DNA of 64,000 nucleotides, taken from positions 124,001 through 188,000 of the forward strand of contig CAWBUW010000012.1 of assembly GCA_963792075.1 (NCBI GenBank). Reading direction: 5' to 3'. Numbering within the stretch: the first letter of the stretch is position 1; each line of letters starts with the position of its first letter. The stretch is from CAWBUW01 sp963792075. Its GTDB lineage: Bacteria; Chloroflexota; Anaerolineae; Anaerolineales; UBA4823. Under the pieces are notes generated by a model. That model was given only the letters and a program-made list of their open reading frames with translations. It ran no database searches and was not told the DNA's origin. Position numbers and translations under genes: made by a program. This document shows, in pieces, positions 36,250 to 47,989 of this stretch.

Positions 36250-36326
36250 GATCCGAAGTTTGTATTGCTTTGGGAGTGTATGTGGCGGCGTAGCCGCCAC
36301 ATACACTCCCAAACAAAATTCAATTT
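36250..36326. repeat. Palindromic element, group 2, copy 3
   Basis: Perfect 21-bp stem (36269-36289 with 36293-36313), loop GTA, core GTGGCGGC; flanks ATCCGAA and CAAAATTCAATTTC resemble those of the copy at 27086-27166. It lies just upstream of ftsK, so it is in its leader or promoter region. Confidence 0.85.
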
Positions 36327-36338
36327 CAGGTGACCCGT

Positions 36339-38612
36339 ATGAGCAAAGTCAAGCTACCTGCGCCCGTTACGCCCACAGCTCCGGCCCCCCCGGAGCCAGC
36401 CATTCTCCTCTGGACTAAAGGCTTCGTCCGCCGTTTCCGCCGCTTTGCCCGCGACGTTCTCGGCACCTCCCTGATTGCGCTTGCGCTGATGACTATGCTG
36501 GCCCTGGCCCTGCCCGATCTCACCAAGGGTGCTCTGCTCTCCCCGTGGCGTGACTTCCTGCGCGGTTGGTTTGGACTGGGTAGTTTCTTTATCGCCATTG
36601 GCCTGGCTGCTGTGGGGCTGGTGATCCTCCGGCCTCACCTCCCCAACGGTGCACCCTCACTCGAAGAATCCCCTGCTGTCCGCTTACGCCCCTGGAAGCG
36701 TCTCTTCGCGCTTGAAATTGCTGCTTTTGCAGGGATCGCTTTGCTCGCGACCATCAACGGCGGCTCGCTGCGCTCCGCAGAGTCCGGCATGGGTGGCGGG
36801 CGCGTCGGTTGGGGTCTCACAGAGCTGCAGCGCGGCTTCTTCGGCCTCTTCGGCCTGACCAGTTCTCTTTGGCCGGCCATGTTCAGCGGGCTCTTCCTCC
36901 TGGCCGGGTTGCTTTACGGCCTTGGGCTCAGCGCCTCCTTCAAAAAGCGCTTCACCCGCTGGATGGAGGCTTCCCCTGCCCATTCCTTGCCAGCCGCGGA
37001 GCCTATCATCTCCATCGCCCCCGCCGATGGCAGCCTGTCCGCCTCACCACTCAACGCCCAACGTCGCAAACCTATTTTGCCCCCTGAATTTCGCAAGAAA
37101 TTTCGCGTCCCCCTGGCCGAAGACAAAACCGGCCCGCCACCCTCCCGCGACGAACGCCTTCCTGGCCTGGACGTGCTCATCAGCGAGCAAGGCTACCGCC
37201 CAGACGAACGGCATATCAACGAAATGGCCGGCCTGATCGAAAAAACCCTGGCCGAGTTCAGCATACCCGCCAAAGTGATCGGCTTCCGGGTTGGCCCTAC
37301 GGTAACCCAGTTCGCCGTCGAACCGGGTTTTATGTCCAAGCCTGCTGCGAACGAAGAAGAAGCTACACGCATCAAAGTGCGTGTCTCACAGATTGCCTCC
37401 CTGCGCCGCGACCTTTCACTTGCACTTTCTGCCGAACGCCTGCGTATCGAAGCGCCGGTCCCCGGCCGGCCCTATGTGGGCATCGAAGTCCCCAACTCGC
37501 GCACGGCTACAGTGCGCTTGCGCCCCATCTTAGAGTCCGAGATCTTCTACAAGATCAGCTCCCCGCTCACCATCGCCCTCGGCCGGGATGTGTCCGGCCA
37601 GCCAGTTGTAGCTGACCTGGTGCGCATGCCCCACCTGCTCATCGCCGGCACCACGGGGTCCGGCAAATCCGTCTGCATCGCTGCCATCACTGCCTGCCTG
37701 GCCATGAACAACACCCCTTCCGATTTGCGCCTGGTCATGATCGACCCCAAGATGGTCGAGCTGGTACGCTTCAACGGCCTGCCCCATCTGTACGGCAAAG
37801 TGGAAACGAACCTGGAACGCATCCTGGGCGTGCTGCGCTGGGTTGTGGTTGAAATGGAGCGCCGTTACAAGCTCCTGGAAGAAATGCACGCTCGCGATAT
37901 CGATGTTTACAACCGCAAGATCAACCGGCGCAAAGGCTATGAAACCTTACCCCGCCTGGTGGTGATGATCGACGAGTTGGCCGACCTGATGATGTCCGCT
38001 CCTGAAGAGACCGAGCGTACGCTCGTCCGCCTGGCTCAAATGGCACGCGCCACCGGCATCCATCTGGTGGTCGCCACTCAGCGCCCCTCCACCGATGTGA
38101 TCACCGGCCTGATCAAAGCCAATTTCCCCGCTCGCATCTCCTTCGCTGTGGCTGCCGCGGTGGACTCACGCGTCATCCTGGACACGGGCGGCGCCGAAAC
38201 GCTGCTGGGTCACGGCGATATGCTCTTCCTGCCCCCCGAAGCCTCTGCTCCCCTCCGTTGCCAGGGTGTCCTCATCACAGACCAGGAAGTCGAGCGCGTG
38301 ATCACTTCCTGGCAGCAGGTCCATTCCCAGCCAGAAGCCGTCCCACCACCCTGGGAAGCCATGCTCGAGGAAGAAAAAGTCACTGCGGATAAAGACGACC
38401 TGGTCACCAAAGCCATCGCTGTGGTGCGAGAAACTCGCCATGCCAGTGCTTCTCTGCTGCAGCGCCGCTTGCGTATCGGTTACCCGCGTGCTGCTCGCCT
38501 GATGGATGAGCTCGAAGAGCTTGGCGTCGTCGGCCCCTCCCAGGGCGGCGGTAAAGAGCGCGATGTGCTCATTGGCCTCGAAGATGAGGAAGCCGACGAG
38601 GAAGAACGTTAA
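36339..38612 (+). CDS. ftsK: FtsK/SpoIIIE-type DNA translocase
   Basis: About 757 residues. Four hydrophobic segments in the first 200 residues anchor it to the septal membrane; the motor follows with Walker A AGTTGSGKSV near residue 430 and Walker B RLVVMIDELADLM near residue 540; a C-terminal winged-helix gamma domain (SASLLQRRLRIGYPRAARLMDELEE near residues 695-720) reads KOPS-like polarity sites. It pumps DNA to complete chromosome segregation. The start is the ATG at 36339 with AGGTG upstream; GTG at 36330 is also open. It is shorter than E. coli FtsK because the linker is short. Confidence 0.94.
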   Translation: MSKVKLPAPVTPTAPAPPEPAILLWTKGFVRRFRRFARDVLGTSLIALALMTMLALALPDLTKGALLSPWRDFLRGWFGLGSFFIAIGLAAVGLVILRPHLPNGAPSLEESPAVRLRPWKRLFALEIAAFAGIALLATINGGSLRSAESGMGGGRVGWGLTELQRGFFGLFGLTSSLWPAMFSGLFLLAGLLYGLGLSASFKKRFTRWMEASPAHSLPAAEPIISIAPADGSLSASPLNAQRRKPILPPEFRKKFRVPLAEDKTGPPPSRDERLPGLDVLISEQGYRPDERHINEMAGLIEKTLAEFSIPAKVIGFRVGPTVTQFAVEPGFMSKPAANEEEATRIKVRVSQIASLRRDLSLALSAERLRIEAPVPGRPYVGIEVPNSRTATVRLRPILESEIFYKISSPLTIALGRDVSGQPVVADLVRMPHLLIAGTTGSGKSVCIAAITACLAMNNTPSDLRLVMIDPKMVELVRFNGLPHLYGKVETNLERILGVLRWVVVEMERRYKLLEEMHARDIDVYNRKINRRKGYETLPRLVVMIDELADLMMSAPEETERTLVRLAQMARATGIHLVVATQRPSTDVITGLIKANFPARISFAVAAAVDSRVILDTGGAETLLGHGDMLFLPPEASAPLRCQGVLITDQEVERVITSWQQVHSQPEAVPPPWEAMLEEEKVTADKDDLVTKAIAVVRETRHASASLLQRRLRIGYPRAARLMDELEELGVVGPSQGGGKERDVLIGLEDEEADEEER

Positions 38613-38627
38613 GGTTAAGGGGTCTGT

Positions 38628-39878
38628 ATGCCTGCCATCACTCTTTCCTCAGCCCAGTTGGAGCGCATCCTGCAGGCCTGCCCAAATCCAACCGAGGATG
38701 AACTCTCTCCGGTCGAGTTCTCGTATATGCGCGCACAGCTCTTTTCCCACAGCGCCGAAATGAAAGCACTCTTCACGGAGCGCTTTTGCCAGCCTGGCGA
38801 GGTGCTCTTCGAAGAAAACGATCCTGGCAGCTATATCTACATTATCATCAGCGGGCAGGTCGCTATTGTTAAAGGCGGTTGGGATGCACCCATCATCCTC
38901 GGCTGCCGCGGCGCATGGCAGGTCATTGGAGAGATGGCGCTGCTCGACAAAGGTCCCCGCTCCGCATCCGTCGTCGCCATCCGGCCCACCCGTTTGCTCT
39001 ACTCCGATTGGGAGGGCTTCCGCACGCTGCTCGGCGAGCAGAATTTCGTAGGATACAGCTTACTGGAAACCCTCTCTCAGCGCCTGCGCCAGTCGGATGA
39101 AGACCGCCGGTCGACCCGGATCGCCGGGCAGGAACTTTCCGACCAAATCTCCCAGCTTGAAACTGACAACCGTCTGCTCAACGAACTTTCCCGCCTGCGC
39201 CAGGAGACCGCCGACCTGATTGTGCACGATTTGCGCAACCCCCTTGGCGCGATCTTTATGGCCTTACGCACGCTTGAGTTCTCACTTCCCGAAGATGAAA
39301 TCGCATACAATCGCGAACTGCTCGATGCAGCCATCTCTTCCTGCACCCGCATGCAGCGCCTGGTTGACTCTATGCTGGAAGTAGCTCGCATCGAGTTTGG
39401 CAATGCTGTACTCGTGCTCTCTCAATTCGATTTGCGCCAGCTTATTGCGGACCTGGCACATAACACGCGCGCGCTCAACCAGGGACGCGTCGAACTGGTC
39501 ACCGACCTGCCCTCCAGCCTGCCTGCCGTTATTGCAGACCGAGACAAGATCGAACGCCTGCTGGCCAACCTGCTGGATAACGCCATCAAATACACACCCA
39601 CCGGTGGCCAGGTCGCCCTCGCCGTCAGCATTGATCCAGGGGATATGCTGCGCATCAGCATCACCAATTCAGGCCCCGGCATCCCCCCCGCAGAACGCCA
39701 GCGCATCTTCGAGCGCTTCAACCAGGTCCCTGGCGAACAGGCTCGCCGCCGCGGTTTCGGTCTCGGCCTGACTTACTGCAAGCTCACCGTAGAAGCGCAC
39801 CATGGACAGATTTGGGTCGAAGATGGCCCCAATAATTCTGGCAGCCGCTTCATCTTCACCCTCCCGCTGAAACAATAA
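38628..39878 (+). CDS. Sensor histidine kinase with cyclic-nucleotide-binding (CRP-like) input domain
   Basis: 416 residues. Cyclic-nucleotide-binding-like beta-roll at about 50-150 (QPGEVLFEENDPGSYIYIIISGQVAIV, GEMALLDKGPRSASVVA). A coiled region leads to the HisKA dimerisation domain with the phospho-acceptor His in DLIVHDLRNPLGAI near residue 203, then HATPase motifs LLANLLDNAIKY (N box), ITNSGPGIP and FGLGLTYCK. No membrane segment, so it is soluble. It follows ftsK by 15 bases and is probably co-transcribed; no response regulator is adjacent. Confidence 0.9.
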   Translation: MPAITLSSAQLERILQACPNPTEDELSPVEFSYMRAQLFSHSAEMKALFTERFCQPGEVLFEENDPGSYIYIIISGQVAIVKGGWDAPIILGCRGAWQVIGEMALLDKGPRSASVVAIRPTRLLYSDWEGFRTLLGEQNFVGYSLLETLSQRLRQSDEDRRSTRIAGQELSDQISQLETDNRLLNELSRLRQETADLIVHDLRNPLGAIFMALRTLEFSLPEDEIAYNRELLDAAISSCTRMQRLVDSMLEVARIEFGNAVLVLSQFDLRQLIADLAHNTRALNQGRVELVTDLPSSLPAVIADRDKIERLLANLLDNAIKYTPTGGQVALAVSIDPGDMLRISITNSGPGIPPAERQRIFERFNQVPGEQARRRGFGLGLTYCKLTVEAHHGQIWVEDGPNNSGSRFIFTLPLKQ

Positions 39879-39886
39879 TTGAGTTA

Positions 39887-39927
39887 TTGTGGTTCTGTGC
39901 GCAGTGAAACTGCGCACAGAACCACAA
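39887..39927. repeat. 19-bp hairpin with GAA loop
   Basis: Perfect stem 39887-39905 with 39909-39927, loop GAA, carrying GGTTCTGTGCGCAGT. It starts 8 bases after the histidine kinase stop and may end the ftsK operon; there is only a short T tract. Confidence 0.8.
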
Positions 39928-39933
39928 ATTTCC

Positions 39934-39962
39934 TTGACAGCCCCCCTTCGTTGCGATACAGT
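39934..39962 (+). promoter_or_regulatory. Promoter of the CDP-alcohol phosphatidyltransferase operon
   Basis: TTGACA (39934-39939), 17-bp spacer, TACAGT (39957-39962). The -35 is perfect and the -10 matches 4 of 6. Confidence 0.55.
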
Positions 39963-40024
39963 TAGGGGAATTTAATGCCGGTGCAGCCGGATTCTTGACC
40001 CGATTGAAAGGTGGATCTTATCCT

Positions 40025-40639
40025 GTGGAACAAGCGGTGGAACCAAAACAAGCACTTACCCTTACTGATCAACTCCGTGTACGCTTCAAAGGCGTGCTAG
40101 ACCCCTTCGCCCGTTTCTTTAATCGCATTGGCTTGCACCCCAATACCATGACCGTCCTCGGTCTGGTGGGTAATACCATCGGCGCTTTCTTTCTTGCCCA
40201 GGGTCACATGACCATCGGTGGACTCTTCATGCTTGCGATGGGCCCTATTGACGCACTGGACGGCACCATGGCCCGCCTGCGTGGCGAACCGACCAAGTTC
40301 GGCGCTTTCGTGGACTCGGTCACCGACCGCTACTCAGAATTGGTCATCTTCTTTGGGCTACTTTTTCACTATATTCGCCTGGAAGACTGGATCTCGGTTG
40401 CCGCGGTCTACGCCGCGGCGGCTGGCTCAGTCCTCGTTTCCTACGTCCGTGCCCGCGGCCAATCTCTTGGCTATGATACCAAGATCGGCGTGCTCACCCG
40501 CTTCGAGCGTTTTATCGTTCTGGCGCCCTCGCTCGTCCTCAATATTCCTCTCGTCGGCATCTGGATTACCGCGATCCTGGGCAACTTCACTGCCCTGCAG
40601 CGCATCTGGGACGTTCGCCGGCAGGCTCGCAGCAAATAA
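40025..40639 (+). CDS. CDP-alcohol phosphatidyltransferase
   Basis: About 204 residues, integral membrane. The full catalytic signature is present, D-x2-D-G-x2-A-R-x8-G-x3-D-x3-D, seen as DALDGTMARLRG followed by FGAFVDSVTD near residues 75-100. It transfers a phosphatidyl group from CDP-diacylglycerol to an alcohol such as glycerol 3-phosphate or inositol phosphate; which one is open. GTG at 40025 with AAGGTGG upstream is preferred; TTG at 39995 is possible. First gene of an operon with lgt and an ABC exporter. Confidence 0.88.
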   Translation: MEQAVEPKQALTLTDQLRVRFKGVLDPFARFFNRIGLHPNTMTVLGLVGNTIGAFFLAQGHMTIGGLFMLAMGPIDALDGTMARLRGEPTKFGAFVDSVTDRYSELVIFFGLLFHYIRLEDWISVAAVYAAAAGSVLVSYVRARGQSLGYDTKIGVLTRFERFIVLAPSLVLNIPLVGIWITAILGNFTALQRIWDVRRQARSK

Positions 40640-40680
40640 CCACTTTATTGAAGAATTCTTACTGATAACGGAGCGTTACC

Positions 40681-41475
40681 ATGAAATTTGGCCCCACTGG
40701 CATCTGGATCGGAACTGTCGAGATCATTACCTATTATGGCATTATTTTGATGCTTGGTGCTGTCGCGGCTGCCTTCATGACAGAACATGAAGCTCGCCGC
40801 CGCAAGCTTGACAGCGAGTTGGTTTGGGATGCGCTTATTTATGTACTCATCGGCGGCGTGATCGGGGCGCGCATCTGGCATATCTTGACTCCGCCTCCTT
40901 CTATGGTCGCCATGGGCTGGACCACGGCGTATTATCTTACTCACCCTCTCGATATGTTGAATTTCCGCATGGGCGGCCTGGGCATCCCTGGCGCGGTGAT
41001 CGGCGGCGCCCTGGCACTGTATTGGTTCACCCGCCGCAAGAAAATCTCCTTCGCCACCTGGGGGGACCTCGCGATCCCCGGCGTCGCTCTGGGCCAGGCC
41101 ATCGGCCGCTGGGGCAATTTCGTCAACCAGGAGCTATACGGCAAGGCCACGAACTTACCCTGGGCTATCTACATCGAGCGCGAGCAGGGCTACTTCCATC
41201 CGCTCTTCCTATATGAATTTATCTTCAACTTATTGAATATGTTTTTCCTGCTCTGGGTAGGCCGCCGTTTTGCCGACCGCCTCAAGCCTGGCGATCTTAT
41301 CCTGCTGTATGCCATCACCTATCCCATCGCCCGCTTCCTGCTCGATTTCCTCCGCCTGGACAATGCCCAGGTCTTTGGCATCAACGCCAACCAGGCCTTT
41401 ATGATTCTGGTTGCCATCGCATCTGCTGCGCTGCTCTTCTTGCGCCACCGCGTCCCCGCACGAACCGCGGAGTAA
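40681..41475 (+). CDS. lgt: Prolipoprotein diacylglyceryl transferase
   Basis: 264 residues, seven membrane segments. The Lgt signature is GRWGNFVNQELYG near residue 142; GGVIGARIWHIL near residue 58 and FRMGGLGIPGAVIGG near residue 100 are also conserved. It attaches diacylglycerol to lipobox Cys residues, consistent with the many lipoproteins in the window. GGAG lies 8 bases before the ATG. Co-transcribed with the phosphatidyltransferase that makes lipid. Confidence 0.95.
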   Translation: MKFGPTGIWIGTVEIITYYGIILMLGAVAAAFMTEHEARRRKLDSELVWDALIYVLIGGVIGARIWHILTPPPSMVAMGWTTAYYLTHPLDMLNFRMGGLGIPGAVIGGALALYWFTRRKKISFATWGDLAIPGVALGQAIGRWGNFVNQELYGKATNLPWAIYIEREQGYFHPLFLYEFIFNLLNMFFLLWVGRRFADRLKPGDLILLYAITYPIARFLLDFLRLDNAQVFGINANQAFMILVAIASAALLFLRHRVPARTAE

Positions 41476-41481
41476 CCTCCC

Positions 41482-42423
41482 ATGATCGAAACGGGCGGCC
41501 TGAGCAAGAGCTTTGACGGCTTTGTTGCTGTCAACGCAGTGGACCTTCAAGTGAATACAGGCCAGGTGCTGGCGCTCCTCGGCCCAAACGGCGCAGGGAA
41601 AACCACCACCGTGCGCATGCTCACCTCCGTGCTCAAACCCAGCGCAGGGTGGGCGCGCGTTGCCGGCTATGATGTCATCACTCAGGCGAATCAGGTGCGC
41701 GCCTCAGTGGGCGTGCTCACCGAAAACCACGGCCTCTACGGGCGCATGCCAGGCGAAGAATACCTTGACTTCTTCGGCCGCATCTACGATATTGATCCTG
41801 CCACCCGCCAACAACGCATCCACTCCTTGCTGGAACAATTTGGCCTCTACCCGGATCGCAAGCGCAAAATCGGCGAATATTCCAAAGGGATGCGCCAGAA
41901 GCTCGCTCTCGCCCGAACTTTGCTGCACAACCCTCCTGTCTTGCTGTTGGACGAGCCCACGTCTGCCATGGACCCCGAATCCGCCCGCCTGGTGCGCGAC
42001 TCTATCTCCACGCTGCGCTCTGAGCAGCGCACGATCATCATCTGCACCCACAATCTCGCCGAAGCCGAAGAACTGGCTGACCAGATCGCTATCATCCGCC
42101 GCGGGAGCATCATCGCAAATGGCACCTCCGCTTTTCTCAAGCAGACTTTGCTCGGCCCTGAAGAATACGAAGTCCGCCTCGCTGCGAGTCTGGATGAGGC
42201 TTGGAATGATCTTCCTCCAGGTTGGCAGATGACGGATCGCGGCCCGGATTGGTTTCGCTACCAAACTGACCATCCGAACGAAGATAACCCTCGCATCCTT
42301 TCACACCTGATGCAGCAGAACCTCCCCATTGTCAGCCTCCAGCCCGTCGGACGCAGCCTGGAACAAGTCTATTTGCAAGCGATCAACGCCCGTGAGGTGA
42401 TGGAGGCCGCCCATGCGAACTAA
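41482..42423 (+). CDS. ABC-2 type exporter, ATP-binding subunit
   Basis: 313 residues. Walker A GPNGAGKTTTVRML near residue 34, signature YSKGMRQKLALART near residue 133, Walker B LLLDEPTSAMDP near residue 154 and a long C-terminal tail as in NatA/CcmA-like exporters. Partner of the permease whose start overlaps its end by 11 bases. Exported substrate unknown. Confidence 0.92.
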   Translation: MIETGGLSKSFDGFVAVNAVDLQVNTGQVLALLGPNGAGKTTTVRMLTSVLKPSAGWARVAGYDVITQANQVRASVGVLTENHGLYGRMPGEEYLDFFGRIYDIDPATRQQRIHSLLEQFGLYPDRKRKIGEYSKGMRQKLALARTLLHNPPVLLLDEPTSAMDPESARLVRDSISTLRSEQRTIIICTHNLAEAEELADQIAIIRRGSIIANGTSAFLKQTLLGPEEYEVRLAASLDEAWNDLPPGWQMTDRGPDWFRYQTDHPNEDNPRILSHLMQQNLPIVSLQPVGRSLEQVYLQAINAREVMEAAHAN

Positions 42424-43846
42424 GCTCAGACCCGTCTTTATCGTCGCCGCACGTGAGATACGTGATCAGTTCCGTGACTGGCGCATTATCTTTCCCATTG
42501 TGATCCTCACGCTTTTCTTCCCCGGCTTGATGAACTTTACCGCCAAGCGTGCGGTGGATTTTGTGGCTAGGTATGGGGCGGAGAATATTATTGCAGTCCG
42601 TTTCATTCCCTTCTTGCTGATGATTGTGGGCTTTTTCCCCATCACGGTCTCTCTGGTCATTGCCCTGGAAAGCTTCGCCGGTGAGACCGAACGCCGTTCC
42701 ATCGAGCCATTACTCAGCAGTCCTCTGGAAGACTGGCAGCTCTTCATGGGAAAGCTGCTTGCATCGCTTGTCTCCCCTTTGTTGGGCGCTTACCTGGGCA
42801 TCACCACTTACCTTGTCAGTGTATATTTCAATGTGGGTTGGAAGGTAGACCCCGTTTTTCTCCTCCAGATCATCCTATTGACTGCGGTTCAAGCCCTGGT
42901 TATGGTTTCTGGGGCCATCGTGGTTTCCACTCAGACTACCTCTGTACGCGCGGCCAACCTGCTTTCATCCTTTATCATCATCCCCATGGCTCTTCTCATG
43001 CAGGGCGAAGCAATCCTCATGTTTTGGGCCGATTATTCAGTACTTTGGTGGGTCATCCTGGGCCAGTTTGTCGCCGCAATCCTGCTCATCCGCACCGGTC
43101 TGGCTTACTTCAATCGCGAACACCTGCTGGGCACAGAGATTGATGCCCTCGACCTGCGCCAGAACTGGAACACCTTCAGCAAGGCTTTCGTGGGGAGTGC
43201 CCATTCGATCCCCCAGTGGCTCACGCGTGAAGTGCCCAGCACTCTGCGCGGCCTGGTCATCCCCCTGATCATCACCCTGGTGGTCATGGCTGTCGGCCTG
43301 TGGATTGGAATGGATCAGGCACGCCGGCTGAATATCTCCCCCGAGATGCTCAACCTGGATGCGCTCTCCCAGCTAGACGCCAGCGTTACCAGCAGCCTGC
43401 GCTCGGTGGGATTCTTCAGCCTTTCCACCGCCGCCTATATCTGGTATCATAACCTGCGTGTGGTTGCCATCGCCACGCTGCTGGGCATCATCTCCTTCGG
43501 CGTGGTCGGCCAGATCATCCTGATGCTTCCCATGGCCTTGCTTGGTTTCCTGGCCCAGGCATCCTCCACGACCGGCATGGGTCCCTGGACTTTCCTGGCT
43601 GCTTTCACCCTGCCGCACGGTTTTCTGGAAATCCCCGCCATGATCCTCTCCGGTGCAGTCACCCTGCGCCTGGGTGCAATCTTCATCACCCCCTCTCAGG
43701 GGCTCACGATCTCCTCAGCCTGGATGCGCGCCCTGGCCGAATGGGCGCGCATACTGATTGCCATCGTGATCCCGCTTTTCTTCTTCGCCGCGCTGATCGA
43801 GGTCTTTATCACTCCTAACACCATGCTGATGATTTTAGGGAAGTAA
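42413..43846 (+). CDS. ABC-2 type exporter, membrane subunit
   Basis: 477 residues. Layout of NatB-like permeases: an N-terminal membrane helix, a long domain, then several helices. Segments include AAREIRDQFRDWRIIFPIVI near the start and SFAGETERRSIEPLLSSPL near residue 83, both typical of ABC-2/NatB. The C-terminal half (about 285-470) has a further four to five helices resembling the stage II sporulation protein M (SpoIIM) type domain, so this may be a fusion. Translationally coupled to the ATPase. Confidence 0.82.
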   Translation: MRTKLRPVFIVAAREIRDQFRDWRIIFPIVILTLFFPGLMNFTAKRAVDFVARYGAENIIAVRFIPFLLMIVGFFPITVSLVIALESFAGETERRSIEPLLSSPLEDWQLFMGKLLASLVSPLLGAYLGITTYLVSVYFNVGWKVDPVFLLQIILLTAVQALVMVSGAIVVSTQTTSVRAANLLSSFIIIPMALLMQGEAILMFWADYSVLWWVILGQFVAAILLIRTGLAYFNREHLLGTEIDALDLRQNWNTFSKAFVGSAHSIPQWLTREVPSTLRGLVIPLIITLVVMAVGLWIGMDQARRLNISPEMLNLDALSQLDASVTSSLRSVGFFSLSTAAYIWYHNLRVVAIATLLGIISFGVVGQIILMLPMALLGFLAQASSTTGMGPWTFLAAFTLPHGFLEIPAMILSGAVTLRLGAIFITPSQGLTISSAWMRALAEWARILIAIVIPLFFFAALIEVFITPNTMLMILGK

Positions 43847-43850
43847 ATGA

Positions 43851-43897
43851 ATTGGGGGTGGTGTGTGCGTGCGGCGTACGCGCACACCACCCCCAAT
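43851..43897. repeat. Palindromic element, group 1, degenerate copy 3
   Basis: 15-bp perfect stem (43851-43865 with 43883-43897); the centre TGCGTGCGGCGTACGCG has lost part of one arm. The right flank AACATTTTAGCGCACCCA matches the flank of the two full copies. It begins 4 bases after the stop of the ABC permease gene. Confidence 0.7.
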
Positions 43898-44011
43898 AAC
43901 ATTTTAGCGCACCCAGCGGGGGGTAATTTGGGCTGTTTGGGTGTAGAATAATTAAGCAATCCTTCGCCGCGAGGGCAGGCACGGCGTGCATAGATCAGGA
44001 AAGGACTTGTC

Positions 44012-47227
<3,216 letters not shown>

Positions 47228-47231
47228 TATA

Positions 47232-47278
47232 TAAGCTGCGTTTTTGTGCAAGCTTCGCTTGCACAAAAACGCAGCTTA
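47232..47278. terminator. 22-bp hairpin with TTC loop between convergent genes
   Basis: Perfect stem 47232-47253 with 47257-47278, containing T5/A5 tracts inside the stem and a GCTTCGC centre. It can act as a terminator for both the kinase and HNH genes. Confidence 0.85.
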
Positions 47279-47284
47279 AAAGAT

Positions 47285-47791
47285 CTACCATCCGTCAATA
47301 TACGGCAGCCACTCCTCATTCCCGTTCAAGTGACGGCCTAAGACATATGCCAACGAGGCCGGCGGTTCTTCCGGAACGCGCAGCAGGTGCATATGCGCCT
47401 GCTCGATCGTCCGCCCACCCTTGTGGTGGTTGCAGGGTGCGCAGGCTGTCACCAGGTTGTTCCAGGCTGATTTTCCCCCCAGGTGGCGGGGGATCACATG
47501 GTCCACGGTCAGCACCGCGGCACGCTGCCCGCAGTACTGGCAGACAAACTCATCCCGCCGCAGCACTTCCCGTTTGGTCAGCTTGATATGCGGGCGGGGA
47601 CGGCGCACCATCTGCGCCAGGCGGATCACCGAAGGTAAGGGTAGCGTGAGGTTCACCGTCCGCAGCACCCCGCGCCCGTTTGCCACCAGCATCGCCTTCC
47701 CGTCCAGCACCAGCACCACTGCCCGCCGAGTGCTGCACACATTCAGCGGTTCGTAATTCACATTCAGAACGAGCACCGGGGCCGTAATCAC
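47285..47791 (-). CDS. HNH endonuclease
   Basis: About 168 residues. HNH motif: CQYCG, then TVDHVIPRHLGGKSAWNNLVTAC and CNHHKGG near residues 90-130, with two CxxC zinc pairs. The N-terminal VLVLNVNYEPLNVCSTRRAVVLVL segment is typical of this widely distributed family of stand-alone HNH proteins. GTG at 47791 is chosen since AGGAGGTTGGC precedes it; the longer open frame runs through two hairpins and is spurious. Possible DNA repair or processing role. Confidence 0.88.
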   Translation of the reverse strand: MITAPVLVLNVNYEPLNVCSTRRAVVLVLDGKAMLVANGRGVLRTVNLTLPLPSVIRLAQMVRRPRPHIKLTKREVLRRDEFVCQYCGQRAAVLTVDHVIPRHLGGKSAWNNLVTACAPCNHHKGGRTIEQAHMHLLRVPEEPPASLAYVLGRHLNGNEEWLPYIDGW

Positions 47792-47821
47792 GCCAACCTC
47801 CTGATTGCCGGAATTATAGCA
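47791..47821 (-). promoter_or_regulatory. Extended -10 promoter of the HNH gene
   Basis: Minus strand TGC-TATAAT (TATAAT 47818-47813) and AGGAGG (47802-47797) before the GTG at 47791. The predicted leader is about 15 bases. Confidence 0.7.
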
Positions 47822-47844
47822 CGCTCGCCTGAATTGGGGAGGAA

Positions 47845-47872
47845 GTGGGGGTGGTTCTTCGCACACCCCCAC
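47845..47872. repeat. 9-bp hairpin, possibly degenerate element
   Basis: GTGGGGGTG pairs with CACCCCCAC around loop GTTCTTCGCA; preceded by GGGGAGGAA as is the hairpin at 33175 (GGAGGAA). Confidence 0.45.
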
Positions 47873-47937
47873 AGGTACGTATATTTTCTCCTTGTTTTCG
47901 TCTTTTTGGACAACCCCCAGGGGGAAAAGAAAAACCT

Positions 47938-47978
47938 GGGGAGTTTGCAGGCCAGCAAAGCTGGCCTGCAAACTCCCC
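47938..47978. repeat. 19-bp hairpin with AAA loop
   Basis: Stem 47938-47956 with 47960-47978, extendable by two pairs past one bulged G; carries GAGTTTGCAGGCCAGC. It lies 11 bases from the end of the beta-helix gene and may terminate it. Confidence 0.8.
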
Positions 47979-47989
47979 AGACCCGTTTA

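Noticed and set aside
47791..47971. Longer N-terminus for the HNH protein
   Set aside because: The extension translates hairpins (47845, 47938), lies upstream of the extended -10 promoter and ignores the strong AGGAGG before GTG 47791.
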